Of a stretch of 64,000 nucleotides of DNA, positions 9,377 to 25,335 are shown one piece after another; position 1 is the stretch's first letter, and the number at the start of each line of letters is the position of its first letter. Source of the DNA: Pseudomonas sp. efr-133-TYG-5 (lineage in GTDB: Bacteria > Pseudomonadota > Gammaproteobacteria > Pseudomonadales > Pseudomonadaceae); the NCBI RefSeq assembly GCF_030209175.1, contig NZ_JARVSM010000006.1, forward strand, positions 310,001-374,000, written 5' to 3'. Both the position numbers and the translations under genes were made by a program. The notes under the pieces are model-generated. The model saw only the letters and a program-made list of their open reading frames with translations. It was not told the DNA's origin and searched no databases.

Positions 9377-11455
9377 ATGAACAGGATTTTCTCCACCCTC
9401 GGTTTTTCGCTATGGATAGCGCTGCTTTCGCCGATGGTGCATGCGGCCAACCTCAAGGCGCTGGACGTCGCGGCGCTGCCGGGCGATCGCATCGAACTGA
9501 AGCTGTCGTTCGACGGCCCGCCGCCCCAGCCCAAGGGCTACACCACCGAGTCGCCGGCGCGCATTGCTCTCGACCTGCCGGGGGTGGCCAGCCAGTTGGC
9601 GAGCAAGACCCGCGACCTGGGCAGCGGCAATGCGCGCACGGCCACGGTCGTCGAGGCCAAGGACCGCACGCGGCTGATCGTCAGCCTGACGCAACTGGCG
9701 CCCTATGACGCCCGGGTCGAGGGCAACACGCTGTTCGTCGTGGTTGGCCAAGGCACCAAGGCCACCGTGCCGCGTCGGGTCACCAGTGCGCCGCGCGCCA
9801 CCCCCGCGCCAGCCCCGGCCAGAACCTTCGCGCCCACTGCCCGGGCGATTCGCGGCGTGGACTTCCAGCGCGGCACCGACGGTGAGGGCAATGTCGTCAT
9901 CGACCTGTCGGATCCGGCCATTGCCCCGGATATCCAGGAGCACGACGGCAAAATCATCCTCAACTTCGCCCGTACGCAGTTGCCCGAGTCGCTGCGGGTG
10001 CGGCTCGACGTCAAGGACTTCGCCACCCCGGTGCAGTTCGTCAGCTCCAGCGTCAGCGGGGATCGAGCGACCGTCAGCGTCGAGCCCAGCGGGGCGTTCG
10101 ACTACTCGACGTTCCAGACCGACAACAAACTGACCGTCAGCATCCGCCCGATGACTGTCGACGACCTGCGCAAGCGCAACGTCGATCGCAACAGCTACAG
10201 CGGCGAGAAGCTGTCGTTGAACTTCCAGGACATCGACGTGCGTTCGGTGCTGCAACTGATCGCCGATTTCACCAACCTCAATCTGGTGGCCAGCGACACG
10301 GTGCAGGGCGGCATCACCCTGCGCCTGCAAAACGTGCCGTGGGACCAGGCGCTGGACCTGGTGCTGAAAACCAAGGGCCTGGACAAGCGCAAGATCGGCA
10401 ACGTGCTGCTGGTGGCGCCAGCCGATGAAATTGCCGCGCGCGAACGCCAGGAGCTGGAATCGCAGAAGCAGATCGCCGAACTGGCGCCGTTGCGCCGCGA
10501 GCTCTTGCAGGTCAACTACGCGAAAGCGGCGGACATCGCCAAGCTGTTCCAGTCGGTGACCAGTGCCGAGGCGAAGGTCGATGAGCGCGGTTCGATCACC
10601 GTCGATGAACGGACCAACAACATCATTGCCTACCAGACCCAGGATCGCCTCGACGAGCTGCGGCGGATCGTGGCGCAGCTGGATATTCCGGTACGCCAGG
10701 TGATGATCGAGGCGCGGATCGTCGAAGCCAACGTCGACTACGACAAGAGCCTGGGCGTGCGCTGGGGCGGTTCGATCCAGAACAAGGGCAACTGGAACAC
10801 CTCCGGCGTCAGCAACGGCTCCTCGACCACCATCGGCACGCCGGGCAGCACCAGCACCAACTCGCCGTTCGTCGACATGGGCACCGTCGGCAATACCTCC
10901 GGGATCGGCATCGCCTTTATCACCGACAACGTGCTGCTCGACCTCGAGCTGACCGCGATGGAGAAGACCGGCAACGGCGAAATCGTCTCGCAGCCGAAGG
11001 TGGTCACCTCCGACAAGGAAACCGCGAAGATCCTCAAGGGCACCGAGATTCCGTATCAGGAAGCCAGCTCCAGCGGGGCCACATCGGTGTCGTTCAAGGA
11101 GGCGTCGCTGTCGCTGGAAGTGACACCGCAGATTACCCCGGACAACCGCATCATCATGGAGGTCAAGGTCACCAAGGACGAACCGGACTACCTGAACAAA
11201 GTGCAGGATGTACCGCCGATCAAGAAAAACGAGGTCAACGCCAAGGTGCTGGTCAATGACGGCGAAACCATCGTGATTGGTGGCGTTTTCTCAAATACTC
11301 AGAGCAAGGTCGTAGATAAGGTGCCATTTCTTGGCGATGTGCCGTATCTTGGCCGCCTTTTCCGGCGTGATGTGGTTTCGGAGAAAAAATCCGAGCTGCT
11401 GGTCTTCCTCACTCCGCGTATCATGAATAACCAGGCGATTGCTGTGAGTCGTTGA
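9377..11455 (+). CDS. pilQ: Type IV pilus secretin PilQ
   Basis: Outer-membrane secretin through which the pilus exits; 692 aa. A signal peptide (about 1-23, ending MVHA) is followed by two AMIN domains that bind peptidoglycan, an STN domain ([20 protein letters not shown]), secretin N domains, and the C-terminal secretin pore with [14 protein letters not shown] and the ending [11 protein letters not shown]. The ATG at 9377 has GGAAG upstream. The gap to pilP is 13 nt, and aroK follows after 4 nt. Confidence 0.96.
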   Translation: MNRIFSTLGFSLWIALLSPMVHAANLKALDVAALPGDRIELKLSFDGPPPQPKGYTTESPARIALDLPGVASQLASKTRDLGSGNARTATVVEAKDRTRLIVSLTQLAPYDARVEGNTLFVVVGQGTKATVPRRVTSAPRATPAPAPARTFAPTARAIRGVDFQRGTDGEGNVVIDLSDPAIAPDIQEHDGKIILNFARTQLPESLRVRLDVKDFATPVQFVSSSVSGDRATVSVEPSGAFDYSTFQTDNKLTVSIRPMTVDDLRKRNVDRNSYSGEKLSLNFQDIDVRSVLQLIADFTNLNLVASDTVQGGITLRLQNVPWDQALDLVLKTKGLDKRKIGNVLLVAPADEIAARERQELESQKQIAELAPLRRELLQVNYAKAADIAKLFQSVTSAEAKVDERGSITVDERTNNIIAYQTQDRLDELRRIVAQLDIPVRQVMIEARIVEANVDYDKSLGVRWGGSIQNKGNWNTSGVSNGSSTTIGTPGSTSTNSPFVDMGTVGNTSGIGIAFITDNVLLDLELTAMEKTGNGEIVSQPKVVTSDKETAKILKGTEIPYQEASSSGATSVSFKEASLSLEVTPQITPDNRIIMEVKVTKDEPDYLNKVQDVPPIKKNEVNAKVLVNDGETIVIGGVFSNTQSKVVDKVPFLGDVPYLGRLFRRDVVSEKKSELLVFLTPRIMNNQAIAVSR

Positions 11456-11459
11456 TTCT

Positions 11460-11978
11460 GTGCGAAATTTGATTCTTGTAGGACCGATGGGCGCTGGAAA
11501 AAGCACCATCGGCCGGTTGCTGGCCAAAGAGCTGCGCCTGCCGTTCAAAGATTCCGACAAGGAAATTGAACTGCGCACGGGCGCCAATATCCCGTGGATC
11601 TTCGACAAGGAAGGCGAGCCCGGCTTTCGCGACCGTGAGCAGGCGATGATCGCCGAGCTGTGCGCGTTCGACGGCGTGGTGCTGGCCACCGGCGGCGGCG
11701 CGGTGATGCGCGATGCCAACCGCAAGGCCCTGCACGAGGGTGGGCGGGTGGTGTATCTGCACGCCTCGGTCGAGCAGCAGGTCGGCCGCACCTCGCGTGA
11801 TCGCAACCGACCGTTGCTGCGTACCGCCGATCCGGCAAAAACCCTGCGCGATCTGCTGGCGATCCGCGATCCGCTCTATCGGGAAATCGCCGACCTGGTG
11901 GTGGAAACCGACGAGCGGCCGCCACGCATGGTGGTGCTGGATATTCTCGACCGCCTGCAGCAGCTGCCACCCCGTTAA
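11460..11978 (+). CDS. aroK: Shikimate kinase
   Basis: Phosphorylates shikimate at the 3-hydroxyl, the fifth step to chorismate. It has 172 aa, the family length. The P-loop GPMGAGKST is at about 8-16, DSDKEIE carries the shikimate-binding Asp, and the TGGGAV motif and lid RDRNRPLL are present. The GTG start at 11460 gives [15 protein letters not shown]. It lies 4 nt after pilQ, the conserved pilQ-aroK-aroB order of gammaproteobacteria. Confidence 0.96.
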   Translation: MRNLILVGPMGAGKSTIGRLLAKELRLPFKDSDKEIELRTGANIPWIFDKEGEPGFRDREQAMIAELCAFDGVVLATGGGAVMRDANRKALHEGGRVVYLHASVEQQVGRTSRDRNRPLLRTADPAKTLRDLLAIRDPLYREIADLVVETDERPPRMVVLDILDRLQQLPPR

Positions 11979-12119
11979 AGCGCCGCCCGAAATGCGCTAT
12001 CCTCGGCGTCCTGTCGAGGTTGTGGCGCATGGCGAACGAGCGGCGTCACACCTGCAAAGGCTGTGGACATCCGATAATTCAAGGCAGGACGCCTGCTTCC
12101 ATCTTCACTGTGGGGACAC

Positions 12120-13220
12120 ATGCAGACACTCAAGGTCGATCTAGGCGAGCGCAGCTACCCGATTCACATTGGCGAAGGCCTGTTGGATCAGCCCGAACTG
12201 CTGGTTCCGCACATCCACGGGCGGCAAGTGGCAATCATCTCCAACGAGACCGTCGCGCCGCTCTATCTTGAACGTCTGACCCGCAGCCTGGCGCAGTTCT
12301 CGGTGATTTCCGTGGTGTTGCCCGATGGCGAAGCCTTCAAGAACTGGGAAACCCTGCAAAAGATCTTCGACGGCCTGCTGACCGCCCGGCACGACCGCCG
12401 CACCACGGTGATCGCCCTGGGTGGCGGGGTGATCGGCGACATGGCCGGCTTCGCTGCCGCCTGCTACCAGCGCGGCGTCGATTTCATCCAGATCCCGACC
12501 ACGCTGTTGTCCCAGGTCGATTCGTCGGTGGGCGGCAAGACCGGGATCAACCATCCGCTGGGCAAGAACATGGTCGGCGCGTTCTATCAGCCGAACGTGG
12601 TGCTGATCGATACCGCCTCGCTGAAGACCCTGCCGGCGCGGGAGCTGTCCGCCGGTCTGGCAGAAGTCATCAAATACGGCCTGATCTGCGACGAGCCGTT
12701 CCTCACCTGGCTTGAAGACAACGTCGATCGCCTGCGCAATCTCGACCAGCAGGCCCTGACCTACGCCATCGAGCGTTCCTGCGCGGCCAAGGCTGCGGTT
12801 GTCGGCGCCGACGAGCGGGAGTCCGGCGTACGCGCCACGCTCAACCTCGGCCACACCTTCGGCCACGCTATCGAAACCCATATGGGCTATGGTGTCTGGT
12901 TGCATGGCGAGGCCGTCGCTGCTGGCACGGTAATGGCTTTGGAGATGTCCGCACGCCTGGGCTGGATCACCGCGCAGGAGCGTGATCGCGGCATCCGTCT
13001 GTTCCAGCGCGCCGGTCTGCCGGTGATTCCGCCGGAAGAGATGACCGCCGCCGATTTTCTTGAACACATGGCAATTGACAAAAAAGTGATCGACGGTCGT
13101 CTGCGCCTGGTGCTGCTGCGCCGGATGGGCGAAGCGGTAGTGACCGACGATTATCCGAAAGAGGTTCTACAGGCCACGCTGGGAGCGGATTACCGCGCTC
13201 TGGCTCAGCTTAAAGGTTAA
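12120..13220 (+). CDS. aroB: 3-dehydroquinate synthase
   Basis: Converts DAHP to 3-dehydroquinate using NAD and a divalent metal, the second shikimate step. It has 366 aa. Visible motifs are [34 protein letters not shown] (NAD binding), [21 protein letters not shown], and the metal ligands in EVIKYG and [12 protein letters not shown] plus LHGEAVAAG. The ATG at 12120 has TGGGGA upstream. A 141-nt gap after aroK holds no gene. Confidence 0.96.
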   Translation: MQTLKVDLGERSYPIHIGEGLLDQPELLVPHIHGRQVAIISNETVAPLYLERLTRSLAQFSVISVVLPDGEAFKNWETLQKIFDGLLTARHDRRTTVIALGGGVIGDMAGFAAACYQRGVDFIQIPTTLLSQVDSSVGGKTGINHPLGKNMVGAFYQPNVVLIDTASLKTLPARELSAGLAEVIKYGLICDEPFLTWLEDNVDRLRNLDQQALTYAIERSCAAKAAVVGADERESGVRATLNLGHTFGHAIETHMGYGVWLHGEAVAAGTVMALEMSARLGWITAQERDRGIRLFQRAGLPVIPPEEMTAADFLEHMAIDKKVIDGRLRLVLLRRMGEAVVTDDYPKEVLQATLGADYRALAQLKG

Positions 13221-13230
13221 TAAGATTCCG

Positions 13231-14832
13231 ATGACTAGTTTGCATGCCGACGAGGCGTTCCTCGGCCATTTCCAGTTAAGTCACGACCCTTTTGCACCAC
13301 GGGTCCCGGGCTTCAAGTTCTTCCCGGCCCAGCGCAAACCGGTGCTGGGGCAATTGCACCATCTGGCTCGCTACAGCCAGTTGCTGCTGGTGGTCACCGG
13401 CCCGCAAGGCAGCGGCAAGACCCTGCTGCGCCAGGCACTGGTGGCCAGTACCAACAAACAATCGGTTCAGAGCGTGGTGGTGTCTGCGCGTGGCGCGGGC
13501 GACGCGGCGGGCGTGTTGCGTCAGGTGGCCCAGGCGCTGAACGTGGCCCAGGCCGAAGTCGGCGCGATTCTCGATCAGGTGGTGCAACTGGCGCTGACCG
13601 GCCAGGAAGTCTATCTGCTGGTGGATGATGCCGAGCAGCTCGACGAATCCGCCCTCGAAGCGTTGATGGCGCTGGGTGCCGGCGCACCGGAAGGGCGTCC
13701 GCATGTATTCCTGTTCGGCGAGTCGTCGCTGATCGCGCAACTGGAAGCCTTGCACCTCGAGGAAGAGCGTTTTCACGTCATCGAGCTGCAGCCGTATACC
13801 GAAGAAGAAACCCGCGAATACCTCGACCAGCGGCTCGAAGGCGCCGGTCGCGGTGTCGAACTTTTCACCGCGGATCAGATCTCTGATATTCACGAAAGCT
13901 CCGAGGGCTGGCCGGGCAACATCAACCAGGTCGCCCGCGATGCCTTGATCGAAGTCATGATTGCCAGCCGCTCTGCGGTGAAGCGTCCAAGTATGGGGTT
14001 CAACATGCCGAAGAAACACGTATTGGCGATTTCCGCCGTCGTTGTGGTCGCGGTCGCTGCCGCCTGGCTGATGCCGGGTCGCAACAAGGCACCGACCACC
14101 GGTGCACCGGCCAACGAACAGGCGCAATTGCCGTTGGGCCAGGGCACCCCTCAGGCGGGCGGCAATCCATCCGTCGAATTCAACGGCAATACCCAGCCGA
14201 TGCCGCTGCCGCTGGTCGGCAACTCGCAACCGGTGATGCGCGGGCCGTTGGCTGAAGCGGCCGGCGGGATCACCGAAGGCGATGACGGCGTGCCGCTGGA
14301 AGGCTCCAGCAACACCCCACCGACCGTAACCACCACGGCGCCGCCAGCGGGCGTGCCAGCCGGCCCTGCGCCGACCCCAGTACCGGTGCCGGCGGCCAAG
14401 CCGACGCCAGCTCCGACCCAGGTGGCAACCGCCAAGCCTGCACCCGCTCCGGCCGCACCCGCCGCCAAACCGGCACCTGCGCCAGCCAAACCGGTGACCG
14501 CGGCCAAGCCTGCCGAGAAGCCGGTCACCGTCGCCAAGGCTGCCGGTGGCAGCTGGTACGCCGGGCAACCGACCAGCAACTACGTGGTGCAGATTCTCGG
14601 TACCAGCTCCGAAGCGACCGCGCAGAACTTCGTCAAGGAGCAGGGCGGCGAGTACCGTTATTTCAAGAAAGTCCTCAACGGCAAGCCGCTCTACGTGATC
14701 ACCTATGGCAACTTCGCCAGTCGTGATGCGGCCGTTTCTGCCATCAAGGCCTTGCCAGCGAAGGTTCAGGCTGGTAAACCTTGGCCTCGCACTGTCGCCA
14801 GCGTCCAACAGGAACTGGCAACAACTCGCTGA
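13231..14832 (+). CDS. AAA-ATPase/SPOR-domain membrane protein (damX position)
   Basis: A 533-aa protein in the place of E. coli damX, 10 nt after aroB. The N-terminal ATPase is ExeA-like: Walker A GPQGSGKT at 57-64 and Walker B VYLLVDD around 127-133. One membrane segment (about 263-281) follows, then a long Pro/Ala-rich periplasmic linker (about 285-445) and a SPOR domain (about 448-530, YVVQILGTSSEATAQNF). SPOR domains bind denuded glycan at the division septum, so a role in division or envelope maintenance is likely. The ATPase half makes it different from E. coli DamX. Confidence 0.85.
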   Translation: MTSLHADEAFLGHFQLSHDPFAPRVPGFKFFPAQRKPVLGQLHHLARYSQLLLVVTGPQGSGKTLLRQALVASTNKQSVQSVVVSARGAGDAAGVLRQVAQALNVAQAEVGAILDQVVQLALTGQEVYLLVDDAEQLDESALEALMALGAGAPEGRPHVFLFGESSLIAQLEALHLEEERFHVIELQPYTEEETREYLDQRLEGAGRGVELFTADQISDIHESSEGWPGNINQVARDALIEVMIASRSAVKRPSMGFNMPKKHVLAISAVVVVAVAAAWLMPGRNKAPTTGAPANEQAQLPLGQGTPQAGGNPSVEFNGNTQPMPLPLVGNSQPVMRGPLAEAAGGITEGDDGVPLEGSSNTPPTVTTTAPPAGVPAGPAPTPVPVPAAKPTPAPTQVATAKPAPAPAAPAAKPAPAPAKPVTAAKPAEKPVTVAKAAGGSWYAGQPTSNYVVQILGTSSEATAQNFVKEQGGEYRYFKKVLNGKPLYVITYGNFASRDAAVSAIKALPAKVQAGKPWPRTVASVQQELATTR

Positions 14833-14838
14833 AGATTC

Positions 14839-14859
14839 GGCGGCCTTACCCAGGCCGCC
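14839..14859 (+). terminator. Hairpin after the aroKB-SPOR gene block, possible terminator
   Basis: A perfect 8-bp GC-rich stem (GGCGGCCT/AGGCCGCC) with a 5-nt loop starts 6 nt after the stop codon. It has no T-run behind it, so termination is uncertain. Confidence 0.4.
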
Positions 14860-14900
14860 TCTCCAAGCACCTCAAAATTTCTACAAGTGCGCGCCGCCCT

Positions 14901-15167
14901 CAGGGACGGTTGGCGCTTGCTGACGACCGCGACGCCGCCGCATTTTTTGCTGGGCAAGGCGCGAGGAACGCAGTTTGGTTATTCCAAATAAGTTCCGAGC
15001 AACGCAGCCCAGCAAAAAATGGGGCGCGTCCCTTCGGGTTGCGTGCCAACGTGTGCGAGGCTGCGTTGCGGGATTTGCCAAGGGAATAACCATTGGCAGC
15101 ATCCCGCGCCTTGCCTCGCGCACGTTGGCGCGCAACGCGGTTCGCCAGCAAGCGCCAACCGTCCCTG
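14901..15167. repeat. Large structured intergenic inverted repeat with two nested hairpins
   Basis: Outer arms 14901-14922 and 15146-15167 are perfect 22-bp inverses. Inside are a perfect 15-bp pair (14941-14955 with 15007-15021) and a 19/21 pair (15041-15061 with 15113-15133), the latter enclosing a further 7-bp pair (GCGGGAT/ATCCCGC). The layout is a three-way-junction or cruciform. All six frames stay open through much of it, giving false small ORFs. I believe similar elements recur in P. fluorescens genomes, but cannot name the family. Confidence 0.75.
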
Positions 15168-15308
15168 CGGCCGCGTGCCTTGTGGTGTCTGCGTCACAGT
15201 AGTCTTTGAGTCGTTGCGGTCAGAATTAAAAAAGTTTTGACTAGCACAGCAGATCGCTTTAAACCTTTCACAAATGCGACATAGATTTGCGACATTTCGT
15301 CGTCAAAT

Positions 15309-15337
15309 TTGTGAGCGTCTGTGTCGCTGTGTACAAT
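15309..15337 (+). promoter_or_regulatory. sigma70 promoter of gltBD
   Basis: TTGTGA (15309-15314), a 17-bp spacer and TACAAT (15332-15337) lie about 110 nt upstream of the gltB ATG. The AT-rich stretch 15230-15310 just upstream, unlike the surrounding DNA, is a plausible regulator-binding region. Confidence 0.65.
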
Positions 15338-15446
15338 GACCACCCTTTTGCCCCCGCTAAGCCGGCGTACGTTCGGCGCGGATCGCAAGTGGTTGAATTG
15401 AAAAGAAATTTGCCTCGAAAAGAGGCAGCCTGGTGAGAAAGTGTCT

Positions 15447-19892
<4,446 letters not shown>

Positions 19893-19898
19893 CGGCGC

Positions 19899-19976
19899 AG
19901 CTGCAAGCGACTGGCTTCTAGCGACAAGCTGAAGCCAGTCCGCGCTCTACCGGACCAATGTGATTTTCTTGCAGCT
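19899..19976 (+). repeat. Nested hairpin between gltB and gltD
   Basis: Outer arms AGCTGCAAG (19899-19907) and CTTGCAGCT (19968-19976) enclose a perfect 10-bp stem (19909-19918 with 19931-19940). Copies of TAGCTTGAAGCT follow to 20000. It fills the 126-nt gltB-gltD gap and resembles the repeat at 61641-61700. Confidence 0.65.
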
Positions 19977-20006
19977 TGAAGCTCGTAGCTTGAAGCTGTC
20001 GTGTAA

Positions 20007-21437
<1,431 letters not shown>

Positions 21438-21464
21438 CCTCGGATCCTGAATCAAACGCAATAA

Positions 21465-21559
21465 CCCTGTGGGAGCGAGCCTGCTCGCGAAAGCGGTCTG
21501 TCAGCCAACTTCATTGTTGGATGTACCGGCCTGTTCGCGAGCAGGCTCGCTCCCACAGT
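21465..21559. repeat. REP pair downstream of gltD
   Basis: Head-to-head copies of the REP core, about 40 bp apart, between gltD and hemE. Confidence 0.9.
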
Positions 21560-21690
21560 TGTTTCTCGGTGTTGCTGATAACGCATTTCCGGTGCAGTAA
21601 ATTGACCCGATAGACAAAAGGCTGACCTGCATCCGTGCCTTTTGCCTCGCGCTCTGAGAAAATGCCCGCACTTTTTTTCCGGATGCCGAC

Positions 21691-22758
21691 ATGACTGCCC
21701 TGAAGAACGACCGTTTCCTCCGCGCCCTGCTCAAGCAACCCGTAGACGTCACCCCCGTGTGGATGATGCGCCAGGCCGGCCGCTACCTGCCGGAATACCG
21801 CGCCAGTCGGGCCCACGCCGGTGACTTCATGAGCCTGTGCATGAATCCGGAGTTCGCTTGCGAAGTCACCCTGCAACCGCTCGACCGCTATCCGCAACTG
21901 GACGCGGCGATCCTGTTTTCCGACATCCTGACCATTCCCGATGCCATGGGCCAGGGCCTGTACTTCGAGACCGGTGAAGGTCCGCGCTTCAAGAAAGTGG
22001 TCAGCACCCTGGCCGATATCGAGGCCCTGCCGATCCCCGATCCGCACAAGGACCTCGGCTACGTCATGGACGCGGTCAGCACCATCCGCCGCGAGCTCAA
22101 CGGTCGCGTACCGCTGATCGGGTTCTCCGGCAGCCCGTGGACGTTGGCGACCTACATGGTCGAAGGCGGCTCGTCGAAAGACTTCCGCAAGACCAAGGCG
22201 ATGCTCTACGACAATCCGCAAGCCATGCACCTGCTGCTGGATAAACTCGCGCAGTCGGTGACCGCCTACCTCAATGGCCAGATCCAGGCCGGTGCGCAAG
22301 CCGTGCAGATCTTCGACACCTGGGGCGGCAACCTGTCGGCGGCGGCGTACCAGGAGTTCTCCCTGGCCTACATGAAGAAAATCGTCAGCGGCCTGATCCG
22401 CGAGCACGACGGGCGCAAGGTGCCGGTGATCCTCTTCACCAAGAACGGCGGCCTGTGGCTGGAAAGCATCGCCGAGGCCGGCGCCGACGCCCTGGGCCTG
22501 GACTGGACCTGCGACATCGGCAACGCCCGCGCCCGCGTTGGCGACAAAGTCGCCCTGCAAGGCAACATGGACCCGACCGTGCTCTACGCCAAGCCGGAAG
22601 CGATCCGTACCGAAGTCGGGCGCATCCTCGCCAGCTACGGCAAGGGCAGCGGCCACGTGTTCAACCTCGGCCATGGCATCACCCCGGAGGTCGACCCGGA
22701 ACACGCCGGCGCCTTCCTGCGTGCGGTGCACGAGTTGTCGGCGCAGTATCACCAGTGA
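21691..22758 (+). CDS. hemE: Uroporphyrinogen decarboxylase
   Basis: Removes four carboxyl groups from uroporphyrinogen III to give coproporphyrinogen III in haem synthesis; cytoplasmic. It has 355 aa. Signature [16 protein letters not shown] lies at about 22-37, the active-site Asp in LFSDILTIP, and the second signature around [17 protein letters not shown]. The frame ends in [20 protein letters not shown]. The ATG is at 21691. A clear terminator follows. Confidence 0.97.
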   Translation: MTALKNDRFLRALLKQPVDVTPVWMMRQAGRYLPEYRASRAHAGDFMSLCMNPEFACEVTLQPLDRYPQLDAAILFSDILTIPDAMGQGLYFETGEGPRFKKVVSTLADIEALPIPDPHKDLGYVMDAVSTIRRELNGRVPLIGFSGSPWTLATYMVEGGSSKDFRKTKAMLYDNPQAMHLLLDKLAQSVTAYLNGQIQAGAQAVQIFDTWGGNLSAAAYQEFSLAYMKKIVSGLIREHDGRKVPVILFTKNGGLWLESIAEAGADALGLDWTCDIGNARARVGDKVALQGNMDPTVLYAKPEAIRTEVGRILASYGKGSGHVFNLGHGITPEVDPEHAGAFLRAVHELSAQYHQ

Positions 22759-22774
22759 TCGCCACACAATAAAA

Positions 22775-22801
22775 AACGCCCGGCCAATGCCGGGCGTTTT
22801 T
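22775..22801 (+). terminator. Intrinsic terminator of hemE
   Basis: The stem AACGCCCGGC/GCCGGGCGTT with loop CAAT is followed by five T, 16 nt after the hemE stop. The upstream A-run could make it bidirectional. Confidence 0.9.
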
Positions 22802-22832
22802 GTTTGCACGATTCAATGTCGGACACAAATTC

Positions 22833-22925
22833 CACTGTGGGAGCGAGCCTGCTCGCGAAAACGGTGGATCAGCAAACTTTGCATCAACTGACAAAACGCC
22901 TTCGCGAGCAGGCTCGCTCCCACAT
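22833..22925. repeat. REP pair between hemE and the MFS gene
   Basis: Two inverted REP cores separated by about 40 bp lie in the gap between these convergent genes. Confidence 0.9.
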
Positions 22926-22935
22926 GGGGCCTGTG

Positions 22936-24210
22936 TCAGGCTTTGACACCCTGCAACGGCGGCAACTTCGCCAGCTTCAACGCCACCAGCAGCGCCACCA
23001 GCAACAACGCGCCGATGAACAGGCCGATGCCGTTCCAGCCGCCCAGGTGCCAGAACACCCCGCCCGCCGTCCCGGCGATGCTCGATCCCGCGTAATAGCT
23101 GAACAGATATAACGACGATGCCTGACCTTTGGCCTTGAGCGCGCGGCGGCCGATCCAGCTGCTGGCCACCGAATGCGCGCCGAAGAAGCCGAACGTGAAG
23201 ATCAGCATGCCGATAATCACCAGGGGCAGCGGCGTGAACATCGTCAGCGCGAGGCCGACGAACATCAGCGCGATGGTCGCCCAGAGCACTTTGCGGCGAC
23301 CGAGTTGGTCGGCCAGCGAGCCGATCTTCGCCGAACTGTAGATGCCCGACAGATACACCACCGACAGCAGGCCGACGAACACCTGATCGAGGTGGTACGG
23401 CGCGGCCAGCAGGCGATAGCCGATGTAGTTGAACAGGGTGACGAACGCGCCCATCAGCACGAAGGCTTCAAGAAACAGCAGCGGCAGGCCGGCATCGCGA
23501 AAGTGCATGGTGAAGCCATCGAGCAGGCTGCGTGGATGCAGTGAGCGTGAGCGGAAATTGCGCGACTCGGGAAGGATTTTCCAGAACACCGTGGCCGCGA
23601 TCAACGCCAGACCACCGATCACCAGCATCGCCGTATGCCAGCTGACGAAGTCGATCAGCACCCCGGTAATCAGGCGCCCGCTCATCCCGCCAATCGCGTT
23701 GCCGCCGATGTACAGGCCCATTGCCAGGCCGATGTGCTGCGGGTGGATCTCTTCGCTCAGGTAAGTCATCGCCACCGCCGCCAGGCCGCTCAGCGACAGG
23801 CCGATCAGCGCGCGCATCAGCAGCACACCGTGCCAGCTCGGCATCATCGAGCTCGCGATGGTGCACAGTGCAGCGGCAAACAGCGCCGTGACCATCACCG
23901 GTTTGCGTCCGACCCGATCGGAAATCGGCCCGGTGATCAGCAGCCCGATGGCCAGCATGCCGGTCGCCACCGACAGGATCAGGCTGCTCTGCGCCGCGTT
24001 GATCGAATATTCGTGAGACAGCAGCGGCATCATCGGCTGCACGCAATACAGCAGCGCGAACGTCGCGAAGCCACCGCTGAACAGTGCCAGCACCGTGCGC
24101 ATGAACAGTGGCGTGCCTTTTTCGATGTAGATGTCCTGCAGTTCGGCCAGCACCTCATCCGCAACAGCGGGGTGCACTTCATGAGCTTGGGGGGCGACGG
24201 CGGTTTTCAC
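22936..24210 (-). CDS. ynfM: MFS transporter, YnfM family
   Basis: A 424-aa inner-membrane transporter with about 12 helices. It resembles E. coli YnfM closely along its length (RGTPQFMR-like start, ATFALLYCVQPMMPLLS, GPISDRVGRKPVMVTAL, MRALIGLSLSGLAAVAMTYLSEE, AHSVASSWIGRRA, KGQASSLYLFSYY). These include the loop 2-3 motif typical of MFS drug/proton antiporters. The substrate is unknown (arabinose efflux-like by annotation habit). It is divergent from the LysR gene, which probably controls it. Confidence 0.85.
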   Translation of the reverse strand: MKTAVAPQAHEVHPAVADEVLAELQDIYIEKGTPLFMRTVLALFSGGFATFALLYCVQPMMPLLSHEYSINAAQSSLILSVATGMLAIGLLITGPISDRVGRKPVMVTALFAAALCTIASSMMPSWHGVLLMRALIGLSLSGLAAVAMTYLSEEIHPQHIGLAMGLYIGGNAIGGMSGRLITGVLIDFVSWHTAMLVIGGLALIAATVFWKILPESRNFRSRSLHPRSLLDGFTMHFRDAGLPLLFLEAFVLMGAFVTLFNYIGYRLLAAPYHLDQVFVGLLSVVYLSGIYSSAKIGSLADQLGRRKVLWATIALMFVGLALTMFTPLPLVIIGMLIFTFGFFGAHSVASSWIGRRALKAKGQASSLYLFSYYAGSSIAGTAGGVFWHLGGWNGIGLFIGALLLVALLVALKLAKLPPLQGVKA

Positions 24211-24328
24211 ATCAGACCTCGGTAAGTACGGTCAGGCAGGCAATGAAAAAATCATATAGCTGGCTAATGTTTCTATCCAATATATTGTTCGACATGTTTG
24301 ATAGCTTTTACGACCTAATGGGGTTTCC
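24211..24328. promoter_or_regulatory. Divergent promoter region of the MFS/LysR pair
   Basis: 118 bp, more AT-rich than its neighbours (CCAATATATTG around 24276), between divergently transcribed transporter and LysR genes. LysR regulators usually bind T-N11-A sites in such gaps; I see no site I can assign with certainty. Confidence 0.4.
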
Positions 24329-25231
24329 ATGGAATTGCGTCACCTGCGCTACTTCATCGCCGTCGCCGAAGAACTGCATTTCGGCCGCGCGGCACAGGCC
24401 CTCGGCATCTCCCAGCCACCGCTGAGCCAGCAGATCCAGGCGCTGGAGCAGGAAGTCGGCGCGCGCCTGTTCGAGCGCACCAATCGTCGGGTCGAGCTGA
24501 GCGAGGCCGGCAGATTGTTTCTCGAAGAGGCGCGGCTGGTGCTGGCGCAGGTCGACAAGGCGGCGGACGTGGCTCGTCGTGCACAACTCGGTGAACTCGG
24601 TGAGCTGAAGATCGGCTTCACCTCATCGGCGCCGTTCAACTCGACCATTCCCCAGGCGATCTTCTCGTTCCGTCAACGCTTCCCGGCGGTGCACCTCAAT
24701 CTTCGGGAAATGAGCAGCACCCAGGTGGCCGATGCGCTGGTGGACGAGTCGATTGAAGTCGGCATCATGCGACCGCTGGGGCTGCCGGATTCGTTGAGCG
24801 TGGTCGAATTGATGCGCGAACCCTTGGTGGCGGTGCTCAGCTCCAAACACCCGCTGGCACAGGGCAGCCAGGAAGGCATCTTTCTCTCGGCGCTGGCGCT
24901 GGAACCGTTTGTGTTCTTCCCGCGCAGCTATGGCAGCGGGCTGTACGCGCAGCTGTTGAGCCTGGCCCGTGATGCCGGGTTCAGCCCGCACTTTGCCCAG
25001 GAGGCCGGGGAGGCGATGACCATCATCGGCCTGGTGGCGGCGGGGCTGGGGGTTTCCGTATTGCCGGCGTCGTACCAGCGGATGCGCATCGACGGCGTGG
25101 TCTATCGACCGCTGCTCGACCCGGCGGCGGTGTCCGCGGTGTGGCTGGTGCAGCGCAAGGATCAGAAGTCGCCGATGGCCAGGGCCTTTGTCGAACTGCT
25201 GACGCGCAAGGTCGAACCTTCAAAAGCTTGA
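24329..25231 (+). CDS. LysR-family transcriptional regulator
   Basis: 300 aa. The winged-helix N-terminus (MELRHLRYFIAVAEELHFGRAAQALGISQPPLSQQIQ...) is followed by a substrate-binding domain with ELKIGFTSSAPFNSTIP. It resembles E. coli YnfL, whose gene also sits beside ynfM. It is therefore probably the regulator of the divergent transporter; the effector is unknown. Confidence 0.88.
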   Translation: MELRHLRYFIAVAEELHFGRAAQALGISQPPLSQQIQALEQEVGARLFERTNRRVELSEAGRLFLEEARLVLAQVDKAADVARRAQLGELGELKIGFTSSAPFNSTIPQAIFSFRQRFPAVHLNLREMSSTQVADALVDESIEVGIMRPLGLPDSLSVVELMREPLVAVLSSKHPLAQGSQEGIFLSALALEPFVFFPRSYGSGLYAQLLSLARDAGFSPHFAQEAGEAMTIIGLVAAGLGVSVLPASYQRMRIDGVVYRPLLDPAAVSAVWLVQRKDQKSPMARAFVELLTRKVEPSKA

Positions 25232-25247
25232 TCGCTGCGCAATCAAA

Positions 25248-25314
25248 TCGCGAGCAGGCTCGCTCCCACAGGGGAACGCATTCCAAGGTGGGAGCGAGCC
25301 TGCTCGCGAAAGCG
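25248..25314. repeat. REP pair after the LysR gene
   Basis: Two inverted REP cores with only about 20 bp between them; here the cores face in the opposite order (TCGCGAGCAGGCTCGC first). Confidence 0.85.
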
Positions 25315-25335
25315 TCCGCTCGATCAACACAATGT

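Noticed and set aside
14881-15240. Several small open frames of 70-100 codons on both strands in the gltB upstream gap
   Set aside because: They are translations of an inverted repeat, mirror each other and lack ribosome sites; gltB itself does not reach there.
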